DNA of 64,000 nt from Pseudomonas anuradhapurensis. Its GTDB lineage: Bacteria; Pseudomonadota; Gammaproteobacteria; Pseudomonadales; Pseudomonadaceae. This document shows, piece by piece, positions 48,084 through 58,408 of this stretch. The notes beneath the pieces were generated by a model, which saw nothing but the letters and a program-made list of their open reading frames with translations, did no database searches and was not told the origin of the DNA. The DNA is taken from the NCBI RefSeq assembly GCF_014269225.2, contig NZ_CP077097.1:1680001-1744000 (forward strand), in the 5' to 3' direction. The translations under genes were made by a program, and so were the position numbers. How positions within the stretch are numbered: position 1 is the stretch's first letter; every line of letters starts with the position of its first letter.

Positions 48084-48986
48084 ATGGACAAGTTTCTCGC
48101 CTTGAGCATGTTCGTAGAAACGGTACGTTGCGGTGGCTACTCCGCCGCAGCCCGCAAGCTTGGCGTGGCAACATCGTCCGTGGCGCGTCAGGTGGCAGCA
48201 CTGGAGGCGGAGCTGGGCACCACGCTCATTACCCGCAGCACCCGCCAGAACCGCCTGACCGACCTGGGCCAAGCCTATTTCGACAACGCGGTGGGCATTC
48301 TCGATGCGCTCGCTGCAGCCGATGGCATGGTCACCGACAGGGGCAGCGAAGCGAAAGGCAAGCTGCGGGTCAGCGTGCCGGTGGAGTTCGGCCGACGCTT
48401 GATCTCTCCCCACCTTGGTCGGTTTCTGGCGAGCCATCCAGAGCTGGAGGTCAGCCTCAACCTCAGCGACGAGCGCGTGGACCTTTACAAGGACCGTATC
48501 GACCTGACCGTGCGCCTGGGGTCGACCGTCTCCAGCGAGGACGTGATCTGCACCACCATCGGTCATTTCCAGCGTTGGCTGGTGGCCAGCCCGGGCTACC
48601 TGGAGCGACACGGTGCGCCGACGCAACCGAGCGAACTCACCCAGCATTCCTGCATGCGCTTCGATTACGGCGGGCCAATGCGCGACTGGCTGTTCGAGGT
48701 GGCTGACGAGACGGTACCCGTCGCGGTGCAGGGCCGGATGCAGAGCAACAATGCCGACATTCTCAGGCAGGCGGCGGTCGCCGGGCAGGGCGTTGCGCTG
48801 CTGGCCGACTGGCTGGTTGCCGAGGATGTGCAACAGGGCCGGCTCACCCGCTTGCTGCCTGAATATGAAGTGAACCCGGTGTCAGTCAACGCCTCGATCA
48901 ATATCGTCTACCTGCCGATCAATCGCGCCTCGACGCGTATCAGGGCCTTTGCGCATTTCATGAAACAGCTGGTCAGTGTTGCCTAG
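48084..48986 (+). CDS. LysR-family regulator divergent from the Mo-hydroxylase operon
   Basis: 300 residues. The N-terminal HTH is FVETVRCGGYSAAARKLGVA then SVARQVAALEAELGTTL, of the CrgA/DhcR-like LysR branch with the LPVSVPVEFGRRL-type effector region. It stands 273 bp from the cytochrome gene on the opposite strand and is the probable regulator of that operon. The intergenic region holds CATTACGCAA at 47942-47951, resembling sites near the OYE and DsbA-like genes. Confidence 0.92.
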   Translation: MDKFLALSMFVETVRCGGYSAAARKLGVATSSVARQVAALEAELGTTLITRSTRQNRLTDLGQAYFDNAVGILDALAAADGMVTDRGSEAKGKLRVSVPVEFGRRLISPHLGRFLASHPELEVSLNLSDERVDLYKDRIDLTVRLGSTVSSEDVICTTIGHFQRWLVASPGYLERHGAPTQPSELTQHSCMRFDYGGPMRDWLFEVADETVPVAVQGRMQSNNADILRQAAVAGQGVALLADWLVAEDVQQGRLTRLLPEYEVNPVSVNASINIVYLPINRASTRIRAFAHFMKQLVSVA

Positions 48987-49082
48987 CGACATTGCGCAAC
49001 GCTCTATTGCGTGCTGTGTGGCTTCTGCCTGTGCAGCTGACGCCGTACGCTGGGCTGAACCACCTTACTCAGGGTCTGGACC

Positions 49083-49712
49083 ATGCACATTCCCCCGCTC
49101 CTGGCGTTCGACTTTCTTGACCCTTGGAGCTGGGTAGCGCAGCGCCGGCTTGCGCTCGCGATGAGCCAGGTCGGGCAACCACTGAAGGTCACTTTTCAGC
49201 CGTGCCGCTCGCCGTTGAGCCGTGCCGCCGCTGGCATGGCCTACCACGACTTTCTCGAACGTCGCTTTGGCACCCAGGCGCTGATACAGCAGTCCCTGGT
49301 GGCTGCGGAAATGCGCCAGCTTGGCATTGAACCGGCGTTCAGCCAGATCGTCCGCCTGCCCGACACGCGCCCCGCGCTTGCCGCTGTACTGTGGCTGCAG
49401 CGTAGCGGGAAACCCGCTCATCACTTTGTGGAAAGTGTCTTCGAAGCCTTGTATTGCCATGGCCAGGACATCGGCGATCCGGCAGTCCTGAAACAGCTGC
49501 TGCTGCGAGAGCGAGTAGCTTTGAGCGAAGTCGTGCAATTCATGCACAGCGACACGTTCAGTGAGGAATTGCAGGCCAGCGAAGCCACGGCTGCGGCGTG
49601 GGCGGGGCGTGTGATTCCATCTTTGCGCATCAACGGTACGGTGGTATTCGGTGCGCAGACACCGAGTGTTCTGGCGCCGATGCTTGGCTTCTTCGGCGCT
49701 CAGCAAGAATGA
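49083..49712 (+). CDS. DsbA-fold protein lacking CXXC
   Basis: 209 residues of the DsbA/HCCA-isomerase (thioredoxin-like) family: LLAFDFLDPWSWVAQRRLAL at the start, helical insert, and VIPSLRINGTVVFGAQTPSV (cis-Pro region) near the end. The usual redox CXXC after the first strand reads DPWSWV, so disulfide chemistry is excluded. GST-kappa or 2-hydroxychromene-2-carboxylate isomerase-like activity is possible. It lies about 95 bp after the LysR gene in the same direction. Confidence 0.8.
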   Translation: MHIPPLLAFDFLDPWSWVAQRRLALAMSQVGQPLKVTFQPCRSPLSRAAAGMAYHDFLERRFGTQALIQQSLVAAEMRQLGIEPAFSQIVRLPDTRPALAAVLWLQRSGKPAHHFVESVFEALYCHGQDIGDPAVLKQLLLRERVALSEVVQFMHSDTFSEELQASEATAAAWAGRVIPSLRINGTVVFGAQTPSVLAPMLGFFGAQQE

Positions 49713-49880
49713 AATGGCCATCAAGGCAATCAAGGACAGGGTATTGCCCAGTTTTGCAATCTTTGTTGCACGGTTAGGGATTGCAGTCAGGCTTTGCGTC
49801 GCTTCTGCGCAAATGCCTCCAGGGTAACCGTCCTGGCTGAATTAGTCGGCAGGTTGTAAGTCGCTCTCGGTAAATGGTTG

Positions 49881-50026
49881 CTAGGTTCTGTGTGAAAAGT
49901 CTTGAGACGAAGGTCAGGCAAGGCGAAAACAGCCGAGGAAGCGGAGTTTACGGGTTGTAAATGAGCATTCCGAGGCTGTTTTCAACGCAGCATCACCGAG
50001 TATCAAGGCTTTTCACACAGAGCCTA
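49881..50026. mobile_element. MITE with CTAG target duplication
   Basis: A 138-bp non-coding element (49885-50022) has terminal inverted repeats of about 21 bases, GTTCTGTGTGAAAAGTCTTG(A) against GCTCTGTGTGAAAAGCCTTG(A), flanked by direct CTAG on both sides (49881-49884, 50023-50026). CTAG duplication matches the YTAR target of the IS5 subgroup. An inner GAAAACAGCC...GGCTGTTTTC dyad is present. No transposase is encoded. I see no gene in the flanking 49713-49880 or 50027-50251. Confidence 0.7.
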
Positions 50027-50251
50027 GGGGGCGAGCAGTTTTGCGTTTGGACTGTGTTCAGCACGCGATGTAGTCCTTGCGTGATTCACGAGCTGCCTAT
50101 TAGTATGCGATCGCTCGGCAGGATCAGCCGAAATGTTTTTCCATCCGCGAAACAAGGAGGTGCCCTATGACCCGGTTTTCAATGATGTGTCTGCTAATAA
50201 ACCGTCAACGAAATCCTGAAGGGGCCCCTTTTGCCCCGCGGAGAATCAAAC

Positions 50252-50716
50252 ATGTCCAATCTTTGCCCACCGGTGTTTCTTGTTAGCCTCAGCTCGCCAG
50301 AGGAAGAAGCACTCTGCCGCGCCCTACGGGTACGCGACGACCAAAGTGATTTTATTGCCAGCAATGCCGAATCGCTGGAACAGGCTGCCGATAGCCCGTG
50401 GTGTGAGCCGTTGGCCATACGGGCCATGCAGACTGGTGAGCTAGTCGGTTTCCTGATGCACGCCCTCGATCCGGATGAGAACAGCCGCTGGATCTACCGC
50501 CTGATGATTGACCGCAACCACCAGGGCCGCGGTTACGGGCGTGCTGCCCTACGAGCGCTCATGGCACATCTCCACACCTTGCCTGGAGGACCTGGCGTCG
50601 CCCTTGGTGTTGACCCCGAGAACATCGGCGCGCGACGTCTCTATGCTTCTGAAGGCTTTGTCGAGACCGGTGAAGTCATTGATGGCGAGTTGATCATGCG
50701 ACGGATGTCTACGTGA
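50252..50716 (+). CDS. GNAT-family N-acetyltransferase
   Basis: 154 residues from ATG 50252, preceded by GGAG at eight bases. Acetyl-CoA motif A reads IYRLMIDRNHQGRGYGRAAL, and motif B is VDPENIGARRLYASEGFVET. It resembles the spermidine/diamine acetyltransferase branch, but the substrate cannot be told. It is the first gene of the accessory stretch after the MITE. Confidence 0.9.
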   Translation: MSNLCPPVFLVSLSSPEEEALCRALRVRDDQSDFIASNAESLEQAADSPWCEPLAIRAMQTGELVGFLMHALDPDENSRWIYRLMIDRNHQGRGYGRAALRALMAHLHTLPGGPGVALGVDPENIGARRLYASEGFVETGEVIDGELIMRRMST

Positions 50717-50795
50717 TCAAAGGCAGGGGCGCCGTGTCGCCCCTGCAACTTCGCAGAGCCATCCCCAACGGGTGCCTGACAAACAGGAGTTATAG

Positions 50796-51254
50796 ATGAA
50801 GGAGAAAAGCATCGCCTCTCAGCGGGTACTTTTCATCGGACGCGAGCTATCCATCTCGGAAATTGCTGACCAAGCGTCAGTATGTTGTGCGGAGATTATT
50901 AGCGCGGCCGAAGATCTGGAGCTTGAGGTCGTCGGTCCATGGATTTTCGTTTCCCACAAGATGCCTAACAATTCCAACGACCGTTTTCGGATAGAATTCT
51001 GCCTGCCAGTGGAGGGTGACTTCGAAGAGCAGATCGAAGGGGTTCGCTATCAACTGCTACCGGCGTTACATTGCATCTATGAAGATTACCGAGGGCCACT
51101 CAGTGACCTCTTTTCCCATGGTTATGCGAAGCTCTTCGAAGGGGCTCGTGCAGCCGGCTGTAGACTAACCGACGAAAGCCGAGAGGTCTATCACAACTGG
51201 CAGGGACCAGATTCACTAGATAATCACATAGAACTCCAATTCGGCATCGTTTGA
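50796..51254 (+). CDS. GyrI-like small-molecule-binding domain protein
   Basis: 152 residues. The pattern IEFCLPVEGDF..., LPALHCIYEDYRGPLSDLF, ESREVYHNWQGPD and the terminal HIELQFGI is that of the GyrI-like / AraC effector-binding fold standing alone, without a DNA-binding domain. Such proteins bind drugs or hydrolyse small compounds. It is co-directional with the GNAT gene 79 bp upstream. Confidence 0.7.
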   Translation: MKEKSIASQRVLFIGRELSISEIADQASVCCAEIISAAEDLELEVVGPWIFVSHKMPNNSNDRFRIEFCLPVEGDFEEQIEGVRYQLLPALHCIYEDYRGPLSDLFSHGYAKLFEGARAAGCRLTDESREVYHNWQGPDSLDNHIELQFGIV

Positions 51255-51345
51255 GCATGGCAAAGAATGCCTAGACCCTTCCTTGTGAACCTATTGATTG
51301 GACTGTTCAGGTGCCAGAACCCTGAACCGCTCTTAACGTCATAAA

Positions 51346-51445
51346 TACGGAACGACGCATTTGGCCGATTGCTGCCGTCCGCGAGAGGCAGCTTTCGACC
51401 CTAAGCAGCCCTTCACGCGGAGGGCCACTATCAGCCAAAAGCAGA
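51346..51445. repeat. Dispersed non-coding repeat, copy 1
   Basis: The segment holds GGCCGATTGCTGCCGTCCGC, TTTCGACCCTAAGCAG and CAGCCAAAAGCAGACA, which I recall as a widespread Pseudomonas accessory-DNA repeat. Related but degenerate copies occur near 51995-52045 and 54511-54545. No ORF is supported here, only shadows. Confidence 0.5.
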
Positions 51446-51499
51446 CATGCGCACCTGGCAAAAGTAAGCTCTACAGACTTCAGGGATTCGAGAGCTGGA

Positions 51500-51967
51500 A
51501 TGAGTAATTTGCTATCCATCACAAGCCACAAATCCAAGTACAGTCTCGGCTTCTACCCGACGTTTGCCGTTGACGGAGTACCTTTGGAGGTTTGGCTACC
51601 TCAGCACAATCGGGAAGCTGAGTTACACCTCGTATCAGCGCATTCAGGCTTGAGCGACGATGACGACACCTATTTGGTATGGGATCGGACCTATTCCACA
51701 GCGCCGGGCTGGGAGACTTTGGTCCCCCTGCTTGTTTGCTCTGATGACTTGGACCTGACATGTACCGTCATTGTTGCTGAGCAGCACGCCGATGAGCACC
51801 ATGTCCAGTGGCGCCGATTTGGTTTGCTGAGGGATTTAATCACTTTGCAATGCCCTGCCGTTGATTGGTATGACTCAATACCGAGCCTGACTTTCGAGCG
51901 CTCCCGTTTCGAGAGTGTGCTGGATGCGTTCAGGAAACAAGAGAGCATCAAAATGGACTGGGACTAA
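51500..51967 (+). CDS. Hypothetical acidic protein
   Basis: 155 residues, no signal peptide or membrane helix, acidic (a DDDD run near residue 53; ends KMDWD). No family is recognised. It lies alone between two non-coding repeat copies. Size, acidity and isolation are compatible with an orphan immunity-type protein, but nothing in the sequence proves this. Confidence 0.6.
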   Translation: MSNLLSITSHKSKYSLGFYPTFAVDGVPLEVWLPQHNREAELHLVSAHSGLSDDDDTYLVWDRTYSTAPGWETLVPLLVCSDDLDLTCTVIVAEQHADEHHVQWRRFGLLRDLITLQCPAVDWYDSIPSLTFERSRFESVLDAFRKQESIKMDWD

Positions 51968-52186
51968 CGCGGGTTGCTGTCTGTGCGAGCGACCACACTC
52001 GACCCTTAGCTGCCATCGCCGAGGGCAGCAAGCGGCCAGAAGCGACCGGCCTCGAGTGAACAGACTATCCTAGAGGCTTGAAGGCGTATACGAAACTAGG
52101 GGGGATTCAGGTAGCCATTCGCAAGTGGTCGCCTCGCCCAAGATCGGGTACGTAAGACCAAGGGGCAGCTTCCTAACACGGCCAAA

Positions 52187-52642
52187 TCAAATCTCAGACG
52201 CGGCTTTAACGGCGCGCTCATAGGAGGCAGAGCCGAATAAAAAAGGGCCAACATCAAGGATTATGCGAGGCTCTTCATATCCGTTTTCGTAAGCGAACTC
52301 CTCCCAGATGATCTCGTCACCAGAACTGCGAATGTGCACTGAGTATGCTCCGCAGCCGATGTCTCCACATTCAGGGCAAATGTAGATGATTACCCGATTG
52401 GACCTTGTCTCGGGCAGGCCGCTTCGGATCAGGCTATTGGCAAAGAGAAGATTTTGTTCTGGATATCCCGATACGAAACCACTCATATAGTCAGAGTGCC
52501 CACCGTCAGCGCTTACTAAAATTTCCAATAGAGAACGCTCGTCGATTCTAAAGTCGGCAAAATAACGCTCAACGCTGGTACAACCGTTCGATGCGCCTCC
52601 AGAGCGAATCGCATCCTGAAAAGTTATGGTGTTGCGGTGCAT
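52187..52642 (-). CDS. Hypothetical protein with CPECG/GCGA motif
   Basis: 151 residues. The centre carries IYICPECGDIGCGAYSVHIR, a CxxC...C arrangement that could bind zinc, followed by WEEFAYENGYEEP. I recall similar orphan proteins in other bacteria but no assigned function. It is on the minus strand, in a region of lower GC than its surroundings. The start is taken at ATG 52642. Confidence 0.65.
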   Translation of the reverse strand: MHRNTITFQDAIRSGGASNGCTSVERYFADFRIDERSLLEILVSADGGHSDYMSGFVSGYPEQNLLFANSLIRSGLPETRSNRVIIYICPECGDIGCGAYSVHIRSSGDEIIWEEFAYENGYEEPRIILDVGPFLFGSASYERAVKAASEI

Positions 52643-52771
52643 GCCTTGTTCCTTACTTCGATATGGTCACGATTACACACATTGGGCGTGACTCACGCAA
52701 GTGCAGAGGGCACCGACGACTGTCCGCTGAGACGCTTTTTAACTGCCGCGACGGGCTGCTATGGGTTGGAT

Positions 52772-52801
52772 AGCGACGGTCTGCCCTCGACCGTCGCTTT
52801 T
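52772..52801 (+). terminator. Intrinsic terminator-like hairpin
   Basis: AGCGACGGTC and GACCGTCGCT form a perfect 10-bp stem with a seven-base loop, followed by a short T run. It sits between the minus-strand hypothetical gene and the recombinase remnant; no plus-strand gene just upstream explains it. Confidence 0.6.
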
Positions 52802-52807
52802 GGATGG

Positions 52808-53426
52808 TCAGACCTCCGTCTGCTCTGCCATCTCCAAGGCATCGTCGACCTCAATCCCCCAGATATCTGACGGTGCTTTCAAGCTTCGTATGGCCAAGCA
52901 GGAGTTGGACTGCCCTTAGATTCTTGGTCCTGCGATAGATGAATGAGGCCTTCGTTCGCCGCAGCGTGTGGGTGCCGTACATTGTTGGATCAAGGCCAAT
53001 GGCTGTCACCCAGGCTTTCACTATTCGAGCGTATTGCCTGGTGGAGAGATGATCTGAACCGTGTAGCCGACTCAAACAGACAGTCCTCGCTAAGGAGGTG
53101 AGCCTGATGCGTCCAGGCTTCCAAAGCCATACGGGTTTGCTCGGTGATTTCAAATTGCACTGGATGCTGAGTTTTCTGCTGTATCACGATCGCTCGTGAC
53201 GAAACATGCTCTCCATGGGCTACGTCCCGCACACGAAGCTTGGTTAAGTCGCTGGCTCGCAGCTTGCTGTCGATGGCAAAGTTGAACAACGCCAGATCCC
53301 TAGATTTCTCTGCGATCTGGAGCCTTACCCGGATGGCCCAGATATCTCTCAGTCAGAGCGGGGCTTTTGCCCGACTAGCTTTCCCTTGTTCCATGGCCGA
53401 TGGGGGTAGGTAGCAGCGGTTTTCAT
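52808..53426 (-). pseudogene. Decayed tyrosine recombinase (integrase)
   Basis: The reading, pieced across frames, is that of the short (about 200-residue) Pseudomonas tyrosine recombinase: IWAIRVRLQIAEKSRDLALF, then SKLRASDLTKLRVRDV, then RQYARIVKAWVTAIGLDP, YGTHTLRRTKASF and QLLLGHTKLESTVRYLG, with the tail IEVDDALEMAEQTEV. The catalytic R..HxxR..Y set can be traced. The probable start is ATG 53426 after GGAGGA. The frame is broken near the start, by an in-frame TGA at 53353-53355, in the middle (two pieces, 52990-53289 and 52851-53153) and by an extra G near 52857. It is inactive. Confidence 0.8.
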
Positions 53427-53503
53427 GGGTTGTCCTCCGCGTTAGGGAGAACAAGGGTGAACTCGATACGGTGTACGGTCGCTAACCGACCCAGAGCAGG
53501 CAT

Positions 53504-53989
53504 TTGGCGGGGTATACTGACGGCCAGCAGCGTAGGCAATCACCTGCTGGCTATGCACTTACGAGGGAATTGAAAAAGGTGACGGGATTCTCATGCCTGA
53601 TTTGCCATTGGTATGGAGAGGAGCAGCACGAACGCATTGCTGCTGTGGATCACGCCATGGTTGCCGTTGAATTTCTCGCGATGCAAGCGAAGCAACAACA
53701 ACAGATCATCCCTGACTGTCCAGTCTGCGAAGCCTGGTCATCGAAGGTGCTGCCGATCCACGATTTGCTCAGTACCTGCGGCGATGCCTTGCCGGATGAC
53801 ATCCGAACCCCTCTCGAGAGTCTCTGGGCTGCCTGCTGCACTTTGAAGACGCTTGAGATGCCCTGCCACGACAGAGGCATCTTCGAGCATGGCGCATGGC
53901 AAACAGTAAGAGCAGCTGCCCATGAGGCACTCACGGCCATGGAGTCAACCTTGATAAAACCGCTCCTGGTGGATCTTGTCCCTAAGTGA
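53504..53989 (+). CDS. Hypothetical protein, start uncertain
   Basis: Up to 161 residues from a TTG at 53504; GTG 53579 with GAGGG upstream is another possible start, as no ATG occurs before residue 52. It has two Cys pairs (CLICHWYGEEQ, CPVCEAW) and an alpha-helical composition (AAHEALTAMESTLIKPLLVD). No family is recognised. It lies next to the integrase remnant and may be cargo of the same vanished element. Confidence 0.45.
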   Translation: MAGYTDGQQRRQSPAGYALTRELKKVTGFSCLICHWYGEEQHERIAAVDHAMVAVEFLAMQAKQQQQIIPDCPVCEAWSSKVLPIHDLLSTCGDALPDDIRTPLESLWAACCTLKTLEMPCHDRGIFEHGAWQTVRAAAHEALTAMESTLIKPLLVDLVPK

Positions 53990-54212
53990 TGCGTCGATAA
54001 CTGCCGCCTGATCGAGAGCAGAGACAATACACGAAGGGCTGCGACGAGACAGGAGCAGACGTTCTACTACCAGTAGTGCGATGAAGAGAGACACAAGGAT
54101 GGCTATACGGTCGGCCAATAACGCATGCAACCCCGCCTGGGTCTGGCTGGACGTCTGACCTGATCGAATGATTCACGGCACATAGGTCACCACAATCTGA
54201 GGAATGACTGTC

Positions 54213-54509
54213 ATGAGCCCACTTAACAACGACGTGAGGGCCGCTTTCGTTGAGGCACTTAAGGAAATCTCGACGCAGATGTCGATTGCATACGAACAAC
54301 TCGGTCCTGTACCAGAGGGCCATGTATTTGCTCAGGCAGGTTTGCAGAATGGCGCTGAAATCGTTCTGACTGGAGTAGCGTTCGAACACCTGCTTTACAT
54401 GATTAAAGAACCACCGCTCGTCGTTTCTGAACAATTCATAAAAACTCTAGCTGGGATCGCAAGCGCCTTGAAGATGCCATTCACGATAGGACAGCGTTTA
54501 CCCTGCTGA
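54213..54509 (+). CDS. Small hypothetical protein
   Basis: 98 residues from ATG 54213, which has GAGGA nine bases before it; ATG 54204 is too close to that site. The protein is alpha-helical by appearance (AAFVEALKEISTQMSIAYEQ), with no signal peptide or known motif. It is isolated, with a repeat fragment just downstream. Confidence 0.5.
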   Translation: MSPLNNDVRAAFVEALKEISTQMSIAYEQLGPVPEGHVFAQAGLQNGAEIVLTGVAFEHLLYMIKEPPLVVSEQFIKTLAGIASALKMPFTIGQRLPC

Positions 54510-54510
54510 A

Positions 54511-54545
54511 CGTCAGCTTTGGGTCGTTAGCGGTCATCCGCAACC
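54511..54545. repeat. Dispersed non-coding repeat, short copy
   Basis: CGTCAGCTTTGGGTCGTTAG followed by CGGTCATCCGCAACC is a fragment of the repeat seen near 51346 (GGGTCG/CGACCC next to TAGC). It fills most of the gap between the 98-residue ORF and the LysR gene. Confidence 0.45.
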
Positions 54546-54557
54546 AACCCTGTTCCG

Positions 54558-55466
54558 TCAAGCCTGCGGCGAACCCAATGCAGCCACAACTTCGTCTATG
54601 AAGTGCCTGAGCTTTGCGGAGGGGCGACGGTCCAAGGGGTAGATCAGATTGACAGGATACGTGGGCCCTTCGAATTCCTCGAAGAGTACGACCAGTTCGC
54701 CCCGTTGCACGTAAGGCATCAGTACGTCCTCGACGCACAGCGTGATGCCGAAATCCGCTAATGCGGCGTTCACCTTGGCCAGGGTGTTATTGACGTTCAG
54801 TCGACTCGTAATGGGGACCGTGAACGTCTGCCTGTTTTTGGTAAATCGCCAGACTCTGTCCGTCATGCGATCGGAGAACAGATAGCCCAGGCAATCATGG
54901 TCCACGAGTTGTTCGGGATGGAGCGGGGTGCCTTTGCGTGCCAGATAAGCGGGAGATGCGCAAGCAAACATCCTGAAAGGCCTCAAGCCGCGTTGCACCA
55001 ATGCCGCGCTGTCGCCCAGTTGGGGTTTGCCCAACCGAAACACGACTTCGAATCCCTCTTCTACGATATTCACGAACCTGTCGGTCAACTCCAACTCGAT
55101 TTCCGTTTCCGGGTATCGCGTCAGGTATTGGGTCAGGAACGGGATGAGTCGATGAGAGCCGTAATTATAGGGCGCGCTGATGCGGATTTTTCCGCGCGGT
55201 GTCGAGCTTGCTGACTGCGCCAGCTCATCGGCGTCTTCAACGTCGCTCAGGATAGCCTTGCAGCGCAAGTAATAGTCCCTGCCCACGGCGGTCAGGCTTT
55301 GTCGGCGAGTGGTGCGGGTGATCAGTTTAAGGCCTAGCTGAGATTCCAGATTGCTGACCTGTTTGGCAATCAGCTGCGGCGTCACGCCTAACACGGCGGC
55401 GGCTGCCGAGAAGGAGTCTGACTCAGCTGCTGCTACGAACGCCGCCATGCTTTTAAGCTTGTCCAT
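54558..55466 (-). CDS. LysR-family regulator
   Basis: 302 residues. HTH: FVAAAESDSFSAAAAVLGVT then QLIAKQVSNLESQLGLKLIT. The effector domain begins GKIRISAPYNYGSHRLIPFL, the CrgA-like branch. It is divergent from the 153-residue gene (124 bp gap), which may be its target. Confidence 0.9.
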   Translation of the reverse strand: MDKLKSMAAFVAAAESDSFSAAAAVLGVTPQLIAKQVSNLESQLGLKLITRTTRRQSLTAVGRDYYLRCKAILSDVEDADELAQSASSTPRGKIRISAPYNYGSHRLIPFLTQYLTRYPETEIELELTDRFVNIVEEGFEVVFRLGKPQLGDSAALVQRGLRPFRMFACASPAYLARKGTPLHPEQLVDHDCLGYLFSDRMTDRVWRFTKNRQTFTVPITSRLNVNNTLAKVNAALADFGITLCVEDVLMPYVQRGELVVLFEEFEGPTYPVNLIYPLDRRPSAKLRHFIDEVVAALGSPQA

Positions 55467-55590
55467 ATCCTCAATCTTTAGTTGTTAATGTTGTTTGAAT
55501 TCGAGCATTTATCTTGAAGATCTTCCTGCTTAGCATCTCTGCGGTCAATCAATAGAAGCGCTGCGCGCTTTACTGAACGGAGAGTCTGGA

Positions 55591-58264
<2,674 letters not shown>

Positions 58265-58290
58265 ATTTGCCGGGGGCCGCGTTGCGGCCC

Positions 58291-58366
58291 TTTCGCGACA
58301 CAAGGCCGCTCCTACAGGGGCCCGGGGTTGTGCAAATCGCTGTAGGAGCGGCCTTGTGTCGCGAAA
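58291..58366. repeat. Inverted REP-like pair, GTAGGAGCGGCCTTG type
   Basis: The 26-base arms (58291-58316 and 58341-58366) are perfect complements with the core CGCGACACAAGGCCGCTCCT. Less perfect GC-rich pairing extends outward to about 58272 and 58385. It separates fadH from the deaminase gene. Confidence 0.9.
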
Positions 58367-58408
58367 GAGGCGCGCAGCGCCCCCCGAGTTCACTGGTAAA
58401 CTCGCTGC

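Noticed and set aside
54558..54738. Possible extra minus ORF 54481-54738
   Set aside because: Alternative frame of the LysR gene's 3' end plus repeat fragment.
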